NCBI GenBank assembly: GCA_049334165.1
Contig: JBEGHD010000008.1
Direction: 5' to 3' (one strand)
Source of the DNA: JBEGHD01 sp049334165
Lineage (GTDB): Bacteria > Bacteroidota > Bacteroidia > Flavobacteriales_D > Sanyastnellaceae
Length of the DNA stretch: 64,000 bases
Shown here: positions 27,035 to 35,808 of the stretch, one piece after another
How positions within the stretch are numbered: position 1 is the first letter of the stretch
Layout: every line of letters begins with the position of its first letter
Translations under genes and position numbers: made by a program
The notes under the pieces: generated by a model
Databases searched by the model: none
What the model saw: only the letters and a program-made list of their open reading frames with translations
What the model was told of the DNA's origin: nothing

Positions 27035-27505
27035 ATGATTCAACGCATTCAGACGATCTATCTCTTTCTCGCCATCATTTGCATGGTGGCGATGTTCTTC
27101 ATTCCCATTGGACTATTCACTGCAGATGGCATAGAATACATCTTATCTTTTGGTGGCCTGCAGTCGGCTACAGGTGAGGAGATTGAAGTATCAGCCAACA
27201 TCATTTTGCAGTTTTCTATCCCTCTGATTTTGCTCGTGCTGGTCATTCAGTTGCTCTACTTCAAAAAGCGCCCGTTGCAACTGCGCCTCGGCAGATTGCT
27301 TTATCTGCTTTTGGCTACCTTAATTGCCAGCCTCATTTATTTGATGGGAGAGAATCAGGCTCATTTGCCAAATCCTGAGATTGCTGAAGTGCAGTATGGC
27401 GTAGGTTTTTTCCTTCCCGTAGCAGCAATTGTTTTTGAGTTTTTAGCCAACAGGTCGATCAAAAAAGACGAGAAATTGGTTAAGTCGCTCGATCGTTTGC
27501 GCTAA
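27035..27505 (+). CDS. DUF4293 integral membrane protein
   Basis: 156 residues, four membrane segments at about 3-24, 46-66, 80-98 and 120-138. The opening MIQRIQTIYLFLAIICMVAMF is typical of the Bacteroidota DUF4293 family, whose function is unknown. Two cues choose the ATG at 27035: the family starts exactly there, and a TATATTTG promoter element sits 27 bases upstream. A longer in-frame reading from 26867 would run through that promoter and is rejected. The 3' end overlaps the convergent phosphodiesterase gene by 26 bases. Confidence 0.8.
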   Translation: MIQRIQTIYLFLAIICMVAMFFIPIGLFTADGIEYILSFGGLQSATGEEIEVSANIILQFSIPLILLVLVIQLLYFKKRPLQLRLGRLLYLLLATLIASLIYLMGENQAHLPNPEIAEVQYGVGFFLPVAAIVFEFLANRSIKKDEKLVKSLDRLR

Positions 27506-28004
27506 GAGCACCTCGTTTTCCCAGCTCAATTACTTCTAGATTTTTCACTTTCGAGTTTTCAAGTTCAAATCGCAGTAGCGTGCGAACCTGATGAAATCCG
27601 TGTTTTCCTGCGGCTCCCGGATTGAGGTGAAGCATGTTGAGTGACTTGTCAAACTGAACTTTGAGAATGTGGCTGTGCCCGCAAATAAAAATGTCGGGAG
27701 TGTTTTTTTTCAGCTCTTCTCTTACCCGCTGATCGTAGCGGCCTGGTCGTCCTCCAATGTGCGTTATCCAAACATCTGTTCCTTCCACCTCGAACCGATT
27801 GTCTAAAGGAAATTGTGCTCTAAGTTCGTGGCCGTCAATATTGCCAAAAACCGCCCTCAGTGGTTTGAACTCGGCCAACTCTTTTGTCACGTGATCAGCA
27901 CCTATATCTCCGGCATGCCAAATTTCATCGCAGTTTTCAAAATGGTGAAAAACGCGTTCATCAAGCCAGCTGTGGGTGTCTGAAATCAATCCGATTCGGG
28001 TCAT
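27480..28004 (-). CDS. YfcE/MJ0936-type metallophosphoesterase
   Basis: 174-residue calcineurin-like phosphoesterase, probably a phosphodiesterase acting on small esters. The metal-binding motifs are complete: DTHSWLDE (Asp-x-His), GDIGADH (GDx), GNID (GNxD in place of GNHE, as in the family), HIGGRPG and CGHSH (GHxH). The ATG at 28004 is preferred over a TTG two codons upstream. The gene overlaps the DUF4293 gene by 26 bases tail to tail. Soluble and cytosolic. The substrate is unknown. Confidence 0.9.
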   Translation of the reverse strand: MTRIGLISDTHSWLDERVFHHFENCDEIWHAGDIGADHVTKELAEFKPLRAVFGNIDGHELRAQFPLDNRFEVEGTDVWITHIGGRPGRYDQRVREELKKNTPDIFICGHSHILKVQFDKSLNMLHLNPGAAGKHGFHQVRTLLRFELENSKVKNLEVIELGKRGALSANDRAT

Positions 28005-28071
28005 GGGCAAATGTGCTCAGAGAATTTTCTTTTCACAAGCTTTTCTTCAATCGGTTTGAAAAGAGAATTGT

Positions 28072-28104
28072 TTTGCGGCCAACTGAACTATGGCCGTAGA
28101 TTTG
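28072..28104 (+). promoter_or_regulatory. Promoter of the PorE-like OmpA gene
   Basis: TTTG at 28072-28075, 21 bases, then TAGATTTG at 28097-28104. Both boxes match the Bacteroidota consensus at consensus spacing. Transcription would begin about 40 bases before the ATG at 28151. Confidence 0.65.
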
Positions 28105-28150
28105 CATAAATTAGTCGTTTTCTAATTCTTCAAACAGCAAAAAAGATCGC

Positions 28151-30109
28151 ATGAAGCTGAGCATTTCCATTCTTTTTACCCTTGTTTTTTCAATTTTTCA
28201 ACTCGTTTCTTTTGCCCAGCCTGGCAGACAATACTCTGTGGACGACAACAGGGCAATTAAACTCTACGAGAAGGGAATCAGTTCTTACAATCAGATGATG
28301 CTTAACGAAGCCGAAGACTTCATGATTAGAGCGGTAGACAAAAACGAGAACTTCGTTGAACCGCACATTCTTCTCGGTCAGATTTATGCCGAAAAAAATA
28401 TGGTAGAAAAGGCCATTACTCAAATGGAAAGAGCTGTGCAGATCGATCCAGACTTTTTTCCGAACAATCACTTTTTCCTGGGAGAGCTCTACTTGAGTGA
28501 GGGAGAGTACAAAAAAGCCCTGTCGAGTTTTCAAAAGTTTGAAAGCTATGGAACTGGTACTCCCACACTCAAAGATCGGGCATTATTAAATATCCGTTCG
28601 TGCGAATTCGCTCTCATGTCGATGGCGAATCCCATACCATTTGAACCAAAGAATCTGGGTGAATCGATTAACTCTGCGGCAGACGAATACTATCCCTGCC
28701 TGACAGCTGACGAACAAACGATGCTCTACACCAGAGCAGTGGCGAGTCGCGAGAGCCGCACCGGTTACCAGGAAGATTTTTACCTCTCTAAAAAAGTGGA
28801 TGGAGATTGGACCAAAGCCCAGCCTGTGCAGGAGATCAATACTCAAAAAAATGAAGGTGCACCAACGCTCTCTCCCGATGGACAGGTTTTGATTTTTACG
28901 GCTTGCGAAATTGATGGCGACTGGGGAGGAAATCGAAATGGCCTGGGGCACTGCGATCTTTTCTTTTCTCAAAAAATTGGTCCGCGGTGGAGTGAACCTC
29001 GCAATCTCGGTGAACGCGTAAATTCCTACAGCTGGGAGTCGCAGCCAAGTTATTCTGCCGATGGCCGCACGCTCTACTTTGTGCGCGGAAAAACCACTGC
29101 CCGCGGAGTGAAAGAGCAGGACATTTGGGTTTCGAAACTTCACCCGCAGGGCTTTTGGCAAAAGCCGACAAAACTGGAGGGCCCCGTAAATACGCCATAC
29201 GAGGAAGAGTCGGTGATGATCCACCCGGATGGAAAGACGCTTTACTTTTCCTCCAACGGTCACCCGGGAATGGGTGGGCTCGATATTTTTGTGAGCCGAA
29301 AAGATGAAGATGGCAACTGGGGACAACCTCAAAATCTTGGATATCCAATCAATACCAAAGATGATGAAAACAGTCTTCTCGTGTCTGCAACCGGTCGCAT
29401 TGCCTATTTTGCTTCCGATCGCGAGGGCGGACAGGGCGGTCTCGATCTCTACAAATTCGACCTTTACGAAGGTGCGCGCCCAGAGATGGTGACTTACGTG
29501 AAAGGAATCGTTTTCGATGCCAAATCAAAAGAGCGACTGGGCGCACGCTTCGAGCTCATCGATTTGGAGAGTGGTGAGCAGGTCGTGGAGTCGTACTCGA
29601 ACCCAGGAAACGGGGAGTTTCTGGTGAGTCTTCCGGGTGGCCGCGATTATGCGCTCAACGTTTCCCGTGAGGGTTACCTTTTTTATTCCGACAACTTTAC
29701 CCTTTCTGAAACAACGGCAGCTGCACCACAGGAGCTCGAAGTGCCGCTGAAGCGAATTGAAGAAGGAAGTTCGGTAGTTCTCAATAACGTGTTTTTTGAT
29801 GTCGATCAGTACAAATTGAAGCCGCAATCCAAGGTTGAATTGGACAAGTTGATTGAATTCTTGAAACTTAACCCGGAACTGAAAATTGAGATCAGTGGAC
29901 ACACAGACAATGTGGGAAGTGATGAATCCAATAACGTGCTTTCGCAAAACAGGGCGCAGTCGGTAGTAGACTATCTGATGAAAAACGGAATTGACCGGGA
30001 CCGACTGAGTGCCAAAGGCTTTGGAGAGTCAAAGCCAATTGCAACAAATGAGACTGAGGAAGGAAGAGCGAAGAACCGAAGAACCGAGTTTGAGATTATC
30101 GGAAAATAA
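28151..30109 (+). CDS. PorE-like protein: TPR, PD40 propeller, carboxypeptidase-regulatory and OmpA domains
   Basis: 652 residues. The signal peptide runs to SFAQPGRQYS (about 1-24). Tetratricopeptide-like helices span about 33-135. PD40/WD40-like propeller blades run from about 175 to 430, with PTLSPDGQVLIF, QPSYSADGRTLYF and VMIHPDGKTLYF. A carboxypeptidase-regulatory-like domain follows (about 445-525) and then an OmpA peptidoglycan-binding domain (about 535-650: FFDVDQYKLKPQSKVELD, GHTDNVG, LSQNRAQSVVDYL). This is the exact domain order of PorE, which anchors the T9SS to peptidoglycan. No lipobox cysteine is present, unlike PorE of Porphyromonas, so a paralogue is possible. It has its own promoter. 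Confidence 0.85.
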   Translation: MKLSISILFTLVFSIFQLVSFAQPGRQYSVDDNRAIKLYEKGISSYNQMMLNEAEDFMIRAVDKNENFVEPHILLGQIYAEKNMVEKAITQMERAVQIDPDFFPNNHFFLGELYLSEGEYKKALSSFQKFESYGTGTPTLKDRALLNIRSCEFALMSMANPIPFEPKNLGESINSAADEYYPCLTADEQTMLYTRAVASRESRTGYQEDFYLSKKVDGDWTKAQPVQEINTQKNEGAPTLSPDGQVLIFTACEIDGDWGGNRNGLGHCDLFFSQKIGPRWSEPRNLGERVNSYSWESQPSYSADGRTLYFVRGKTTARGVKEQDIWVSKLHPQGFWQKPTKLEGPVNTPYEEESVMIHPDGKTLYFSSNGHPGMGGLDIFVSRKDEDGNWGQPQNLGYPINTKDDENSLLVSATGRIAYFASDREGGQGGLDLYKFDLYEGARPEMVTYVKGIVFDAKSKERLGARFELIDLESGEQVVESYSNPGNGEFLVSLPGGRDYALNVSREGYLFYSDNFTLSETTAAAPQELEVPLKRIEEGSSVVLNNVFFDVDQYKLKPQSKVELDKLIEFLKLNPELKIEISGHTDNVGSDESNNVLSQNRAQSVVDYLMKNGIDRDRLSAKGFGESKPIATNETEEGRAKNRRTEFEIIGK

Positions 30110-30138
30110 AAAAGGCCGGCCCCGAAGGACCGACCCCT

Positions 30139-30176
30139 ACTTAAGGTTTATTCCCCCGAAAGGGAGTTTCTTAAGT
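30139..30176. repeat. Inverted repeat with nested hairpin in the intergenic region after the PorE-like gene
   Basis: ACTTAAG (30139-30145) and CTTAAGT (30170-30176) pair around an inner TCCC/GGGA stem with a CCGAAA loop. There is no downstream T run, so it is not a classical terminator. It might cap the 3' end of the mRNA. The rest of 30110-30391 holds nothing I recognise. Confidence 0.45.
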
Positions 30177-30391
30177 ATGCCCGCTGGAATATACTTGTTT
30201 AATGATGATTTTGATACAGATTTGAAGTGTTATTTATAGGGATCTTGGTTTTAATTGCGTCAAAATCAACAACTAAAGAGTTGATGAAGCAGCCATAAAA
30301 TCAGCTGTAGATGATTGTAGAGTGCAGAAAATGATGAATTTAGCTATCGGAAAACTTTGGTTGACGTGAAAAGAAACAATGTCCAGAGATC

Positions 30392-30517
30392 ATGGAAAAC
30401 AAATTGTTTTTAAATAAGATTACTCAATTGGTGGGTGCTTCGGAAATTGATGGAAAGCGAGATTTTCCAGTTTTTAGAAAAGGAGCCGTCCAAAAAAGAA
30501 ATACAGAAAAGAAATGA
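30392..30517 (+). CDS. Possible 41-residue ORF coupled to pdxH
   Basis: A short frame starting ATG at 30392 (MENKLFLNKITQLVGASEID) and ending TGA at 30515-30517. It shares a 4-base ATGA overlap with the pdxH start, the arrangement seen in coupled genes. It is basic at the C-terminus, has no signal or membrane segment, and no family is recognised. It could be a real leader or upstream peptide, or a chance frame. Evidence is only the position. Confidence 0.35.
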   Translation: MENKLFLNKITQLVGASEIDGKRDFPVFRKGAVQKRNTEKK

Positions 30518-31161
30518 AGAGTGAAGAACTAAAAACGGTCAGAAAAGACTACGACCGTGACAAACTATCGGAAGAAGAAATCACAGAAAACCCTTTTGAA
30601 CTTTTTGAAATGTGGTTGGCTCACGCAAAAGAAGCTGATCCGAATCATTTCAATGCCATGACCTTATCGACAATTGGAGAAGATGGGTTTCCACACTCGA
30701 GAGTGGTCTTGCTCCGCGATGCAAAGAATGGAGCGTTCTCCTTTTTTACAAACTACGAATCTACCAAGTCCAAAGACATTGAGAACTACCCGAAGGTGTC
30801 ACTTAATTTTTTCTGGAAAGAGCTCGAACGTCAGGTACGCATCGAAGGGACAGCCGAGCAGGTGAGCGTACAGGAGTCTGACGATTACTTTGCTACTCGT
30901 CCGCGCGAAAGTCAAATTGGTGCCTGGGCCAGCGATCAGAGTTCGAGGCTGGAGTCTCGTGAAGAACTCGAAAAGCGGGTGGAGCAGTTCTCGAAAAAAT
31001 TCAAAGGAAAAAATATTCCACGTCCACCATTTTGGGGTGGTTTCAAAATCACTCCTGTTTACTTCGAATTTTGGCAAGGCCGCATGAGTCGCCTTCATGA
31101 CAGAATCGACTACCGCCTAACTTCGGAGAAAAAATGGATGCACAAGCGCCTTTTTCCTTAG
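30514..31161 (+). CDS. pdxH: Pyridoxamine-5'-phosphate oxidase
   Basis: FMN enzyme that oxidises PNP and PMP to pyridoxal 5'-phosphate in vitamin B6 salvage/synthesis. The 215 residues are the usual length. The conserved FMN/substrate signature is complete: MTLSTIGEDGFPHSRVVLLRD, FFTNYESTKSKDIE, WKELERQVRIEG, SQIGAWASDQSS and the C-terminal FEFWQGRMSRLHDR...WMHKRLFP (PdxH-specific end). No signal peptide. It has its own upstream region holding a short possible coupled ORF. It converges on argS with 13 bases between stops. Confidence 0.95.
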   Translation: MKSEELKTVRKDYDRDKLSEEEITENPFELFEMWLAHAKEADPNHFNAMTLSTIGEDGFPHSRVVLLRDAKNGAFSFFTNYESTKSKDIENYPKVSLNFFWKELERQVRIEGTAEQVSVQESDDYFATRPRESQIGAWASDQSSRLESREELEKRVEQFSKKFKGKNIPRPPFWGGFKITPVYFEFWQGRMSRLHDRIDYRLTSEKKWMHKRLFP

Positions 31162-31174
31162 AGACCTCTGGAAT

Positions 31175-32959
31175 CTACATTCTTTCCGGCATGTGGATTC
31201 CAAGCAGTTTCATTGCTGCTTTGATCACCTGACCTACTTTTTCTGTGATGCCAATTCGGAGTTTTTTCAACTCCTCGTCTTGCTCATGCAAAATCGGATT
31301 GCTCTGGTAAAACGCATTGTAGTCCTTCACAAGATCAAAAGTGAAGTTTGCCAAATGAGATGGGTTCATCGAGTTGGCCGCTTCAGCTAAAGCTGCTGGG
31401 AAAGAGTGAATTTTTTTGATGAGGTTTTTCTCAGTTTCAGGAAGCTCTTCCAGGTTGCCGAAGTTTTCTGGAGTTTGTGCGTCCCATTTGCGAAGCACAG
31501 CGCGAGTTCTCACATAGCCATATTGAATAAACGGCCCCGTGTTTCCGGCAAAGTCAACCGAGTCGAGCGGATTGAAGAGCATGTTTTTCTTTGGATCTAC
31601 ACGCAATAGGAAGTATTTGAGAGCACCGTATCCGATCACCTTGTAGAGCTCTTCCTTTTCCTCCTCTTCGATGCCATCGAGCTTGCCTTGTTCATCGGCA
31701 ATCTTCTTGGCAGTTTCTTTCATTTCTTCCAGCAAATCGTCAGCGTCAACTACAGTTCCCTCGCGAGATTTCATTTTTCCTTCAGGCAGTTCTACCATTC
31801 CGTAGCTCAGGTGATAGTTGTTAAGAGCTCTCTCAAACCCGAGCTTCTCCAGAATGTGGAAGAGTACTTTGAAATGGTACTCCTGTTCATTTCCTACAGT
31901 GTAAATCTGCTTCTCGAGATTTGGGTAGTCGCGGAAACGCAAAATTGCCGTACCGATGTCCTGAGTCATGTAAACGGCCGTGCCGTCTTTGCGCAAAACG
32001 AGTTTTTCATCGAGTCCGTCCGGAGTGAGGTCGCACCAAACTGATCCGTCTTCCTTCTTAAACAAAACTCCCTGATCGAGGCCTTTTAGCACCTCATCAC
32101 GACCGAGAAGGTAAGTGTCTGATTCGTAGTAAAGCTTGTCGAACTCCACACCCATTTCGGTGTAAGTCTTCTCAAAGCCTTTGTAAACCCAGCCGTTCAT
32201 TTTATTCCAAAGATTCATTACCTCAGGATCGCGCTTCTCCCATTTCAAAAGCATCTCGCGCGCTTCCACCTGGATTGGGGCTTCTTGCTTTGCCTCGTCT
32301 TCGCTCATGCCTTCTTCCACGAGCTCCGCGACTTCTTTTTTATATTGCTTGTCGAACAGGACATAGTATTTCCCAACGAGTTTATCCCCTTTGGTTCCTG
32401 ACGTCTCTGGAGTTTCGCCTTCGCCAAACTTTAGCCATGCCACCATCGACTTGCAGATATGAATGCCGCGGTCATTGATGATTTGAACGCGGACCACATC
32501 GTGTCCATAAGCTTTTAGAATTTCGGCAACTGAAAACCCGAGAAAATTATTTCTCAGGTGGCCGAGGTGTAGAGGCTTGTTTGTGTTGGGCGAGGAGTAT
32601 TCCACCATCACCTGCGACTTGCTCAACTCGGGGCTGTAGCCAAATTTTTCGTCTCCGAGAGATTCTGAAAGAAACTGCTTCCAGTAGTCATCGCTGATAC
32701 TCAAGTTCAAAAATCCCTTCACTACGTTGAAGCTCGTAATCAGATCGAGCGACTTTTCGAAGTATTCACCAAGTTCCTGAGCTGCTTTTTCAGGTGCCTT
32801 ACGGGCTATTTTGACGAAAGGAAAAACCACAAGGGTAAAATCGCCTTCGAACTCTTTTCTAGTGCCCTGAATCTGAATTTGAGCTTCTTCAGCGTCAGTG
32901 CCATAGAGCTCCTTGACAGCTTTTTTGGTTGTTTCTGTAAGGACTTGTTCGATATTCAT
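31175..32959 (-). CDS. argS: Arginyl-tRNA synthetase
   Basis: Class I synthetase charging tRNA-Arg, 594 residues, the normal length. The N-terminal Add-1 domain runs to about residue 110. The HIGH motif appears as SPNTNKPLHLGHLRNN and the KMSKS loop as GKMKSREGTVV; the DALR anticodon-binding domain ends in KLLGIHMPERM. It is followed upstream on the same strand by two amidinotransferase-fold genes (21 and 17 bases apart), making an arginine-related operon. No leader peptide or T-box-like structure was seen upstream. Confidence 0.96.
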   Translation of the reverse strand: MNIEQVLTETTKKAVKELYGTDAEEAQIQIQGTRKEFEGDFTLVVFPFVKIARKAPEKAAQELGEYFEKSLDLITSFNVVKGFLNLSISDDYWKQFLSESLGDEKFGYSPELSKSQVMVEYSSPNTNKPLHLGHLRNNFLGFSVAEILKAYGHDVVRVQIINDRGIHICKSMVAWLKFGEGETPETSGTKGDKLVGKYYVLFDKQYKKEVAELVEEGMSEDEAKQEAPIQVEAREMLLKWEKRDPEVMNLWNKMNGWVYKGFEKTYTEMGVEFDKLYYESDTYLLGRDEVLKGLDQGVLFKKEDGSVWCDLTPDGLDEKLVLRKDGTAVYMTQDIGTAILRFRDYPNLEKQIYTVGNEQEYHFKVLFHILEKLGFERALNNYHLSYGMVELPEGKMKSREGTVVDADDLLEEMKETAKKIADEQGKLDGIEEEEKEELYKVIGYGALKYFLLRVDPKKNMLFNPLDSVDFAGNTGPFIQYGYVRTRAVLRKWDAQTPENFGNLEELPETEKNLIKKIHSFPAALAEAANSMNPSHLANFTFDLVKDYNAFYQSNPILHEQDEELKKLRIGITEKVGQVIKAAMKLLGIHMPERM

Positions 32960-32979
32960 CGCAAAGGATTTTTTCTGAT

Positions 32980-33921
32980 TTAGATTTTTGGCAAAAACAC
33001 TTCGGCCATCATGCAGCGAGCGCTACCTCCACCGAGTGCTTCAATAGTATCGAGCGAGCTGTGGACGATCGGGCAGTATTTTTCGATCGTTTCAATTTGC
33101 TCAGAAGTAAGTGAGTGGTAAGCCGAACTAGACATAACCAGGAGAGGGTTGCCCTCTTCGTTGAGCACCTCGAGCATGTTTCCTGCAAATCGGTTTTTCT
33201 GCTCTTCAGTGATCGCGATTATTTCTTTTCCGGAAGCTTCAAGAGAGTCGATCACTTTTTTGCGCTCCTTTTCATCGTCAATGCTGTCTGTGCAAATCAC
33301 CGCAAATTTGCTTGCAATGCACATCATCACATTAGTGTGGTAAATGGGCATGCGTTCACCATCCACAGTTTGGTTGGCGGTAAACGAAATGGGTTGATAG
33401 TCAAATTCTTCACAAAAGTGAAAAAGTGCCTGCTCATCTGTGCGCAGAGAAAGGGCAGCGTAGGCAATTTTGTTTTCTCGATCGAGCACCATGCTACCGG
33501 TTCCTTCCAGAAATTTATCGTGATCTTCAAATTCAGTGAAGTCCACAATTTCATTCACTTGCAGTCCCCATTCGTTTCTCACAAACTCAAAAATTTCCTC
33601 TCTTCTCTCTGCTCTGCGGTTTTCGGCAAACATAGGGTAGAGGCCAATGCGGCCATCTTCGTGAAAAGTTACCCAGTTATTTGGAAAAATTGAATCTGGA
33701 GTGTCAGGCGAATAAGTGTCTTCCACAACAAGCACCTGCACGCCTTTATCAGTGAGAATTTGCACGAACTCATCAAACTCCCGCTGCGCGTTTTCCTGTG
33801 CCTTCTTAGGAGTTAGGTCGTCCAGAACTTTCTGATAGTAATTATTTTTTGCCGTTTGGGCGTTGTAGTGAAAGTTGACCGGACGAATCATCAAGATTCT
33901 TGAAACTGACTGTTTTGTCAT
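32980..33921 (-). CDS. Amidinotransferase-fold hydrolase (CtlX-like)
   Basis: 313 residues, guanidino-group-modifying (amidinotransferase/deiminase) fold. Its opening SRILMIRPVNFHYNAQTAKNNYYQ is that of the CtlX family, named for citrulline use, whose enzymes act on citrulline or related ureido/guanidino compounds. Active-site candidates are the Glu/Asp pair in FLEGTGSMVLDR, the histidine in PIYHTNVMMCI and the cysteine near the end in GGGSARCMMAEVFLP. It lies between argS and a second enzyme of the same fold. The substrate cannot be decided from sequence alone. Confidence 0.8.
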   Translation of the reverse strand: MTKQSVSRILMIRPVNFHYNAQTAKNNYYQKVLDDLTPKKAQENAQREFDEFVQILTDKGVQVLVVEDTYSPDTPDSIFPNNWVTFHEDGRIGLYPMFAENRRAERREEIFEFVRNEWGLQVNEIVDFTEFEDHDKFLEGTGSMVLDRENKIAYAALSLRTDEQALFHFCEEFDYQPISFTANQTVDGERMPIYHTNVMMCIASKFAVICTDSIDDEKERKKVIDSLEASGKEIIAITEEQKNRFAGNMLEVLNEEGNPLLVMSSSAYHSLTSEQIETIEKYCPIVHSSLDTIEALGGGSARCMMAEVFLPKI

Positions 33922-33937
33922 GGCTTTAATAAAATTC

Positions 33938-34858
33938 TTAGTTGTTGTCGCGAACTAGTGGCAAGGTGGAGCAACGGAGTAATCCTTCCATTTTGGCTGT
34001 TTCTGCATAGGGAATTTCCTCTACTGTGAATCCATTTTCTCTCAGCACGGAGTTAAGTCTTGTGAAACCCTTTTCCGATACCACGACCTCAGGACTGATT
34101 GAGAAAACGTTGGAGTTCATCTGATACATTTCCTCTCTATTGATCTCAATGCATTTATCTGTGCCGAAGAATCTGCGAATGAATTCTACATCATCCTGAT
34201 TCTTGAACCCTCCAGGATACAAAATACAAAATCCTCTTCCCAATGGTTGAAAGCAGCAATCGAGGTGAAGCGCATTGTCTCTGGGATCGGTATCACTTTT
34301 TCTCAGCTCAAATCCAACTACCTTTCTGTTTGGGAATGTTTTCTTCACGAACTCAAGACCTTCTTCATTTGTTCGGGCCACTGTGTACTTTTCGAAGTCT
34401 TCTTTTTTGGAGTATCCCAAAAAGATATGACCTTCCAAAGGCATGATGTCGCCACCTTCTAGCTTGGCGTCTTCGGGCATTCTCAAAATTTGAGAATCCG
34501 GAATGTCTTTTAAAACATGATCCAGTGCTTCGATTTCTCTCTGGCGATCTTCAAGCATGTTGGTGATCACAAACTTGTCGTCAATCACAAATGCAATGTC
34601 GCGCGCAAAAATTTGATTGTAGTTGTTGATTACTTCAGGTCTATAAACCTTTACCCCGTATTTCACCAAAACTTCATTGAAAGCAGACATTTCCTTACGA
34701 ATGTCGTCTTCACCAGGATAAGTGCCTTTAAGGATGTGTTCCTTGGATTTGGGATCGTAAGCTTCTTCGAGCTTCGGCACATCACCCAAACTCCGGGGAG
34801 TACCCAAAACCACTTCTCTGAGTGGCGAAAATTCATCTTTTACATTCAATTGAATCAT
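33938..34858 (-). CDS. Arginine deiminase / dimethylarginine dimethylaminohydrolase-like enzyme
   Basis: 306 residues, the second amidinotransferase-fold enzyme in this operon. The characteristic segments are LREVVLGTPRSLGDVPKLEEAY at the N-terminus, the carboxylates in ARDIAFVIDDKF and LEGGDIM, the active-site histidine in ALHLDCCFQPLG and the nucleophilic cysteine near the end in EGLLRCSTLPLVR. DDAH-like members hydrolyse methylarginines to citrulline; arginine deiminases act on free arginine. The pair with the CtlX-like gene suggests stepwise metabolism of guanidino compounds. A CAAATTTA (TAAATTTG on the minus strand) at 34887-34894 is a likely promoter. Confidence 0.8.
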   Translation of the reverse strand: MIQLNVKDEFSPLREVVLGTPRSLGDVPKLEEAYDPKSKEHILKGTYPGEDDIRKEMSAFNEVLVKYGVKVYRPEVINNYNQIFARDIAFVIDDKFVITNMLEDRQREIEALDHVLKDIPDSQILRMPEDAKLEGGDIMPLEGHIFLGYSKKEDFEKYTVARTNEEGLEFVKKTFPNRKVVGFELRKSDTDPRDNALHLDCCFQPLGRGFCILYPGGFKNQDDVEFIRRFFGTDKCIEINREEMYQMNSNVFSISPEVVVSEKGFTRLNSVLRENGFTVEEIPYAETAKMEGLLRCSTLPLVRDNN

Positions 34859-34886
34859 ATCCCAAAAATGATCGTTTAGCAGCGTG

Positions 34887-34894
34887 CAAATTTA
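34887..34894 (-). promoter_or_regulatory. Candidate -7 element of the arginine operon
   Basis: CAAATTTA on the plus strand reads TAAATTTG on the minus strand, an exact TAnnTTTG. It is 29 bases upstream of the deiminase-like start. No clean TTG is present at the expected spacing. Confidence 0.4.
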
Positions 34895-35097
34895 CAGTTT
34901 CTGCGAGGTTCCGAAAAGAAATATTCACTTTGCTGAAACTCTGTGTTTGTCAAACGGGTAAGGGGTAGAGTGACTTTGATGAATGCAAACAGTTATAAAT
35001 CGGGTAAATCGTTTTGGGAAGTTCAATTTTTGTTGAATTTTGCGATGCGTAAAACCCTGATCAAAAGGACGTAAACTGCGTTCGCCAATTAAATTGA

Positions 35098-35808
35098 ATG
35101 ACTAACATTTTATCCTATATCTCTCGCATTGGGGCTGTGGCCCTTTTCACAATTCTGGTGGCTTCCACTCCCGGCTGTAAGTACATTGATAAAAATGCAG
35201 CTCACACAGAGGGCGAAATCATTTACGATGTAAATTTTCCAGATCAGGAAAAAAGTATCCTTTTGAACGTTTACCCCTCCGAGATGAAAATGTCTTTTAA
35301 GGACAACAAACTCCGCGGAAAACTGGAGTCGATAGGAGGGTTAGTGAGTTCAGAAATTGTTGTTGACACAAAGAAGAAAAGCTACTGGCAACTGCTCAAT
35401 AGCTTCGGGGATAAAATTAGTTGCGAACTCAACGAAGAGCAGGTAGCCGAATTTATCACACCAACTCAGCACAATCTCGAAGAGACCGGCTCATCTGAAC
35501 ATCTGGAAATGGACTGTCGCAGCTACAAAATTTTGACAGATGATGGTAAAGAGCGAGTAGAGGTTTTGACAACTGAAGAAATTGAAGTTGAAAACCCAAA
35601 CTGGTACACACCTTTTGCCGGTGCAGAAGGAGTTCTGCTAAAGTATGAACTCGAGCAATGGGGAATGCGCATGACTTTAACTGCCCGAGAAATTATTTTT
35701 AAGGAAGTGTCAGACGAGCAATTTGAAATCCCAGCTTCTTACAAAGAAATCTCTGCAGACAGCATGTATTTGCATCTTGAAGAATTGCTGGAAGAGATGC
35801 CGCGATAA
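35098..35808 (+). CDS. Unrecognised lipoprotein
   Basis: 236 residues. The signal peptide ends in the lipobox STPGC (cysteine about residue 27), so the protein is lipid-anchored. The mature protein starts with EGEIIYDVNFP and continues with strand-rich segments; the overall character resembles Bacteroidota DUF4412/GLPGLI-like periplasmic beta proteins, but no signature is decisive. The stop codon directly abuts the stop of the convergent gene on the other strand. No function assigned. Confidence 0.7.
   Translation: MTNILSYISRIGAVALFTILVASTPGCKYIDKNAAHTEGEIIYDVNFPDQEKSILLNVYPSEMKMSFKDNKLRGKLESIGGLVSSEIVVDTKKKSYWQLLNSFGDKISCELNEEQVAEFITPTQHNLEETGSSEHLEMDCRSYKILTDDGKERVEVLTTEEIEVENPNWYTPFAGAEGVLLKYELEQWGMRMTLTAREIIFKEVSDEQFEIPASYKEISADSMYLHLEELLEEMPR

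Noticed and set aside
28586..29332. 248-codon open frame antisense to the PorE-like gene
   Set aside because: Overlaps a gene with clear TPR, PD40 and OmpA domains; translation shows no family feature.
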